Assembly: GCF_005503355.1 (NCBI RefSeq)
Contig: NZ_SCMK01000032.1
Span: 1-45,520 of the forward strand
Source: Sphingomonas sp. 1F27F7B
Lineage (GTDB): Bacteria; Pseudomonadota; Alphaproteobacteria; Sphingomonadales; Sphingomonadaceae
Length of the DNA: 45,520 nt
Direction: 5' to 3'
Position numbers and translations under genes: made by a program. Below the pieces are notes generated by a model. The model saw only the letters and a list, made by a program, of their open reading frames with translations. It searched no databases and was not told the DNA's origin. How positions within the stretch are numbered: the stretch's first letter is position 1; the number at the start of each line of letters is the position of its first letter. Of the stretch, positions 42,277 through 45,520 are shown piece after piece.

Positions 42277-43995
42277 TTATTCCGACGGCCGGTTCGGCTG
42301 CGCGCCCACACGGCTGATAACGGTCATGTGGCCCTGTTGGTCCATCACGACGCCCTCGCTGCGCGGATCGGCGCCGCCGGTCCAGCGGCCCCCGACGCGC
42401 TCGACCGCGTTCATCTTGAGCCCCAGCGGGGCCGACTGCACCTTCTCGCCCAGCGCCTGGAGCGCCGGGACCATCGCGTCGAGCTGGGTGCCCCTTTCCG
42501 CGACTGCCATGGGGCCGGGCGCATAGAGCAGGCCGAGGCCGATCGCATCCTGCGCCGAGAGCTTCCAGTCGATCACGCCGACCAGCGCCTTGGCGACCTG
42601 GGCGATGATCGTCGAGCCGCCCGCCGCGCCGATCGCGATGCGGACCTTGCCGTCCGGGCCATAGACGATCGTCGGCGCCATCGAGCTGCGCGGGCGCTTG
42701 CCGCCCTCGACGCGATTGGCGACGAGATAGCCGTCCTTCTCCGGCACGATGTCGAAATCGGTGAGCTCGTTGTTGAGCATCGTGCCGTCCACCGACAGGC
42801 CCGAGCCGAAGGCGCCTTCGATCGTGGTGGTCACCTGGGCGACATTGCCGGCCTTGTCGACCACCGAGAGCGAGGTGGTGCCCGGCACTTCCTGCGGCTT
42901 GACCGCGATGCGCTTCGGCGCGCCCGGCGGGGTGCCGGCCCGCACCTGGGCCATGGTGCCGTCCGGATGGATCAGCGCCGAGCGGCCGGCGAGATAGCCG
43001 CGGTCGAGCAGGCCGGCGATCGGCACCTGCACATAGTCGGGATCGCCGACATAGAGGTCGCGATCGGCATAGGCGAGGCGCGAGCTCTCGGCGAACAGGT
43101 GCCAGGCGACCGGATTGTCCTTGCCGAGCTTCGCCATGTCGAACCGCTCGAGCTGGGCGAGGATCATCATCACGGTGACGCCGCCCGACGAGGGCGGGCC
43201 CATCGAGCAGATCTTGTAGGCGCGGTACTTGCTGCACAGCACCGGCCGCTCCTTGGCGTCATAGGCGGCAAGGTCGCCGACGGTCATCTTCGACGGGTTG
43301 CGCGCCGCGCCGTTGACCGTCGCGACCAGCTTCTCCGCCTGCGGGCCGACATAGAAGCTGTCGGGGCCGAACTTCGCGACGCGCTCGAGCAGCGCGGCCT
43401 GCTGCGGATTGGTCGCGTGCGCGCCGGCCGCCAGCGGCTTGCCGTCGGCCTGGTAATAGATCGCGCGGACGCCGGCATCGACGTGCGGCGCATAGTTGCG
43501 CAGCGCGTTCGCGAGCCGGGGCGAGACGTCGAAGCCCTCGCGCGCCAGCCGGATCGCCGGATCGAACAGCCGCGCCCAGGGCAGCTTGCCGGCGCGGGCA
43601 TGCGCCTTCGCCATCGCGCGCAGCGTGCCCGGCACGCCGACGCTGCGCCCGCCCGGCACCGCCGCCATATGGCCGAGCGGCTGGCCGTCCGGGCCATAGA
43701 ACCAGCGATCGTCCGCGGCCATCGGCGCTGCCTCGCGCCCGTCGACCGTGGCGATCTTGCCGGTCTTCACGTCATATTGAAGGAAGAAGGCGCCGCCGCC
43801 GATGCCGGCGCTCTGCGGCTCGACCACGTTCAGCGCGAGCATCGTCGCGATCGCGGCATCGGTGGCGCTGCCGCCGGCATTGAGGATCTCGGTGCCGGCG
43901 GCGGCGGCGCGGGGATCGGCCGCGCTCACCACACCCTGGGCGGAAGCCGCGGCGGGAGCGGCGAGAAGGGCGAGCAGCAGGAACAGCTTCTTCAT
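42277..43995 (-). CDS. ggt: Gamma-glutamyltransferase
   Basis: This 572-residue Ntn-hydrolase splits or transfers the gamma-glutamyl group of glutathione in the periplasm. It has a signal peptide (LFLLLALLAAPAAASA), the substrate arginine in TVDGREAAP (R87), and the autoprocessing and catalytic threonine T373 in EVPGTTSLSVVD, which would divide it into a large and a small subunit. GSTIIAQV is the oxyanion region. The TTS in place of the common TTH is a tolerated variation. The start is set by the signal peptide. It is divergent from the HdeD-like gene and 56 bp upstream of the synthetase gene. Confidence 0.93.
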   Translation of the reverse strand: MKKLFLLLALLAAPAAASAQGVVSAADPRAAAAGTEILNAGGSATDAAIATMLALNVVEPQSAGIGGGAFFLQYDVKTGKIATVDGREAAPMAADDRWFYGPDGQPLGHMAAVPGGRSVGVPGTLRAMAKAHARAGKLPWARLFDPAIRLAREGFDVSPRLANALRNYAPHVDAGVRAIYYQADGKPLAAGAHATNPQQAALLERVAKFGPDSFYVGPQAEKLVATVNGAARNPSKMTVGDLAAYDAKERPVLCSKYRAYKICSMGPPSSGGVTVMMILAQLERFDMAKLGKDNPVAWHLFAESSRLAYADRDLYVGDPDYVQVPIAGLLDRGYLAGRSALIHPDGTMAQVRAGTPPGAPKRIAVKPQEVPGTTSLSVVDKAGNVAQVTTTIEGAFGSGLSVDGTMLNNELTDFDIVPEKDGYLVANRVEGGKRPRSSMAPTIVYGPDGKVRIAIGAAGGSTIIAQVAKALVGVIDWKLSAQDAIGLGLLYAPGPMAVAERGTQLDAMVPALQALGEKVQSAPLGLKMNAVERVGGRWTGGADPRSEGVVMDQQGHMTVISRVGAQPNRPSE

Positions 43996-44158
43996 CCGGC
44001 AAGCCGTAGCGGGCTTTGGCCGGAGCGCAAAGACGCTACGTCGGGCGGCGGATGATCGGATGATTGCGCAAGGGTATAACCAGGCGCAATCTGGCGGACG
44101 GTGCAGCGCCGGTGCCCGCCCATGCCGGACGGGTGCGCGCTCCCCATGGAGGGCTAGC

Positions 44159-44734
44159 ATGACCGACGGCTCGACGTTCGCAACTTCCCCCTCGCTGCTT
44201 CGCGCGCTCGGCAAGCGGTGGTGGCTGTTCCTGCTGCGCGGCATCGCCGGCATCGCCTTCGGCATCCTGGCGCTGCTCTGGCCGGGAATCGCCCTGCTCA
44301 CCCTGGCGCTGGTCTGGGGCGCCTATGCGCTCGTCGACGGCGCGTTTGCGCTGGCCGCGTCGCTGTCCGGCATGCGCAGCGGCGATACGCCGCGCTGGTG
44401 GCTGGCACTCACCGGTCTCGCCGGAATCGCCGCGGGCCTGCTGACGATCATCTGGCCGGGCATCACCGTGCAGGTGCTGCTGCTGCTGATCGCCGCCTGG
44501 GCAATCGTCACCGGCGTGATGGAGGCCGCCGGCGCGATCGCGCTGCGCAAGGAGATCGAAGGCGAGATCTTCCTGATCCTCGCCGGGCTGGTCTCGATCG
44601 GCTTCGGCGTGATGCTTCTCGCCTGGCCGGTCGCGGGCGCGATCGGGCTGGTCTGGCTGATCGCCTGGCTCGCGATCCTGGGCGGTGCGGCCTATGTCGC
44701 GCTCGCGCTGCGGCTCCGGAAGCTCGCCGGCTAG
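44159..44734 (+). CDS. HdeD-family membrane protein
   Basis: This 191-residue protein has six hydrophobic helices in three similar pairs, each with a G-(I/L)-(L/A)-x-(L/I)-x-WPG-type motif (FGILALLWPGIALL, AGLLTIIWPGITVQ, FGVMLLAWPVAGAI). This is the DUF308/HdeD pattern connected with acid resistance in E. coli; the molecular role is unknown. GGAGGG precedes ATG 44159. The stop TAG 44732-44734 is the TAG of the left CTAG border of the repeat at 44735-44819. Confidence 0.88.
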   Translation: MTDGSTFATSPSLLRALGKRWWLFLLRGIAGIAFGILALLWPGIALLTLALVWGAYALVDGAFALAASLSGMRSGDTPRWWLALTGLAGIAAGLLTIIWPGITVQVLLLLIAAWAIVTGVMEAAGAIALRKEIEGEIFLILAGLVSIGFGVMLLAWPVAGAIGLVWLIAWLAILGGAAYVALALRLRKLAG

Positions 44735-44819
44735 GGTCGCGCCTCAATCAGCAAACCCCGTCATCCCCGCCTGCGCGGGGATGACGAAGGAAAATCAGAT
44801 ACTTGTTTGGGTTCTCGAC
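44735..44819. repeat. Short MITE-like element between two convergent stop codons
   Basis: This 85-bp element lies between CTAG 44731-44734 and CTAG 44820-44823. The left end GGTCGCGCCTCAATCAGCAA matches the inverted right end of copy 3 (1151-1334) in several blocks (CTAGGGTC, CAGCAAACC, GTCATCCCC). The right end AAAATCAGATACTTGTTTGG is identical to that of copy 2. The left CTAG holds the HdeD-gene stop and the right CTAG the pyrD stop. Removing the element and one CTAG leaves GGCTAGGC, where both stops would overlap. Confidence 0.8.
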
Positions 44820-45520
44820 CTAGGCGAGCGCCCGGGCGATGGCGCGGGGCAGGCCCGGCCCCTTGAACACCAGCGCCGAATAGATCTGGACGAGCGTGGC
44901 GCCCGCGTCGATGCGGCGCTTCGCTTCGTCCGGCCCGTCGATCCCGCCCGCAGAGATTAGCGGCAGCGCGCCTGCGGCGATCTCCGCCGCCTCGGCCAGC
45001 TTCTGGCGGGCGAGCGGCGCGAGCGGCTTGCCCGACAGGCCGCCGGTCTCGCCGGCATGGCCCGAGCGGAGCGGCGGGCGCGAGATGGTGGTGTTGGCGA
45101 CGATCAGCGCGTCGATCCGATTGTCGAGCGCCGCCCGGATCGCGCCCTCCAGCCCGGCGCGATCGAGATCGGGCGCGACCTTGAGGAACAGCGGCGTCTC
45201 GCCCCGCGCGGCGTGGCTCGCGGCGAGCAACTCGTCGAGCGCGGGGCGCGACTGGAGATCGCGCAGGCCCGGCGTGTTGGGCGAACTGACGTTGATCGTG
45301 ATATAGTCGGCAAGATTGGCCGCCTTGCCGACGCCCAGCGCATAATCGGCGACGCGGTCCGTGCTGTCCTTGTTCGCGCCGACATTGATGCCGAGCATGC
45401 CCCGGCGTGGGCCAAGCTTCGCGATGCGCGCCAGGGCCGCGTCGATCCCGCCATTGTTGAAGCCCATGCGGTTGATCACCGCCTCGTCCTCGGGAAGGCG
45501 GAACAGGCGGGGCCGGGGAT
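44820..45520 (-). CDS. pyrD: Dihydroorotate dehydrogenase, class 2 (5' end beyond window)
   Basis: The last 233 codons are visible; the gene enters from the right edge, as shown by RPRLFRLPEDEAVINRMGF read through to the border. It oxidises dihydroorotate to orotate with FMN and quinone at the inner membrane. Motifs are INRMGFNNGG, INVSSPNTPGLRDLQ with the class 2 catalytic serine, VANTTISRP, GGLSGKPLAP and ISAGGIDGPDEAKRRI. An apparent GTG start at 45477-45479 is an internal valine. The stop lies within the CTAG border of the adjacent repeat. Confidence 0.93.
   Translation of the reverse strand, partial: PRPRLFRLPEDEAVINRMGFNNGGIDAALARIAKLGPRRGMLGINVGANKDSTDRVADYALGVGKAANLADYITINVSSPNTPGLRDLQSRPALDELLAASHAARGETPLFLKVAPDLDRAGLEGAIRAALDNRIDALIVANTTISRPPLRSGHAGETGGLSGKPLAPLARQKLAEAAEIAAGALPLISAGGIDGPDEAKRRIDAGATLVQIYSALVFKGPGLPRAIARALA

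Overview
The window looks like chromosome of a sphingomonad (Sphingomonas or a close relative in the Sphingomonadaceae). This rests on high G+C coding with strong third-position GC, on protein families typical of the group (TonB receptor, S9 and M28 peptidases, CE15 esterase, MucR, LytTR), and on the minus-strand block nfuA / rutE-like / tsaB-rimI / mucR / fur-plsC / miaB / phoH / ybeY / corC, an order familiar from alphaproteobacteria. This assignment is inference; no rRNA or tRNA gene was recognised.

Layout. 1-2.1 kb is an accessory patch: the last codons of an IS5-family transposase, two tandem ~190-bp repeat elements, a lower-GC orphan gene, a third ~184-bp element and a short copy. 2.1-6.8 kb holds two membrane-anchored regulators (LuxR-type with a DUF4199 partner; LytTR type), the btaBA betaine-lipid genes and small secreted proteins or lipoproteins. 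6.8-9.9 kb is the tightly packed operon rpiB-glyA-(hairpin)-nrdR-trmJ-like. 9.9-12.4 kb holds a small secreted protein, chorismate mutase, rpsD with its terminator and a nucleotidyltransferase. 12.4-24.7 kb is rich in exported functions: S9 peptidase divergent from a TonB receptor, a PHP metallohydrolase, a CE15 glucuronoyl-esterase-like protein, an M28 peptidase coupled to agmatine deiminase, and a sorbosone-dehydrogenase-like protein. katG follows at 24.7-27 kb. 27.2-35.8 kb is the housekeeping block above. 36-45.5 kb has a small membrane protein, an AspH/LpxO-like dioxygenase, an M16 peptidase, a long-chain acyl-CoA synthetase, gamma-glutamyltransferase, an HdeD-like membrane protein and the 3' part of pyrD.

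The most distinctive signal is a dispersed family of palindromic, MITE-like elements. Their ends resemble the end of the IS5-family element at the left edge, and they sit between CTAG tetranucleotides. At five gene ends in this window the TAG of that CTAG is the stop codon. In the clearest case (44735-44819) one 85-bp element lies between two convergent genes, and each CTAG border supplies one of the two stops, as if an ancestral shared CTAG had been duplicated on insertion. A second, unrelated palindrome family (28646-28779) appears to supply the Shine-Dalgarno sequence of ybeY.

Other leads are an LpxO-like dioxygenase in a lineage that normally has glycosphingolipids instead of LPS, a betaine-lipid operon with a palindrome over its putative promoter, and a long perfect hairpin between glyA and nrdR.
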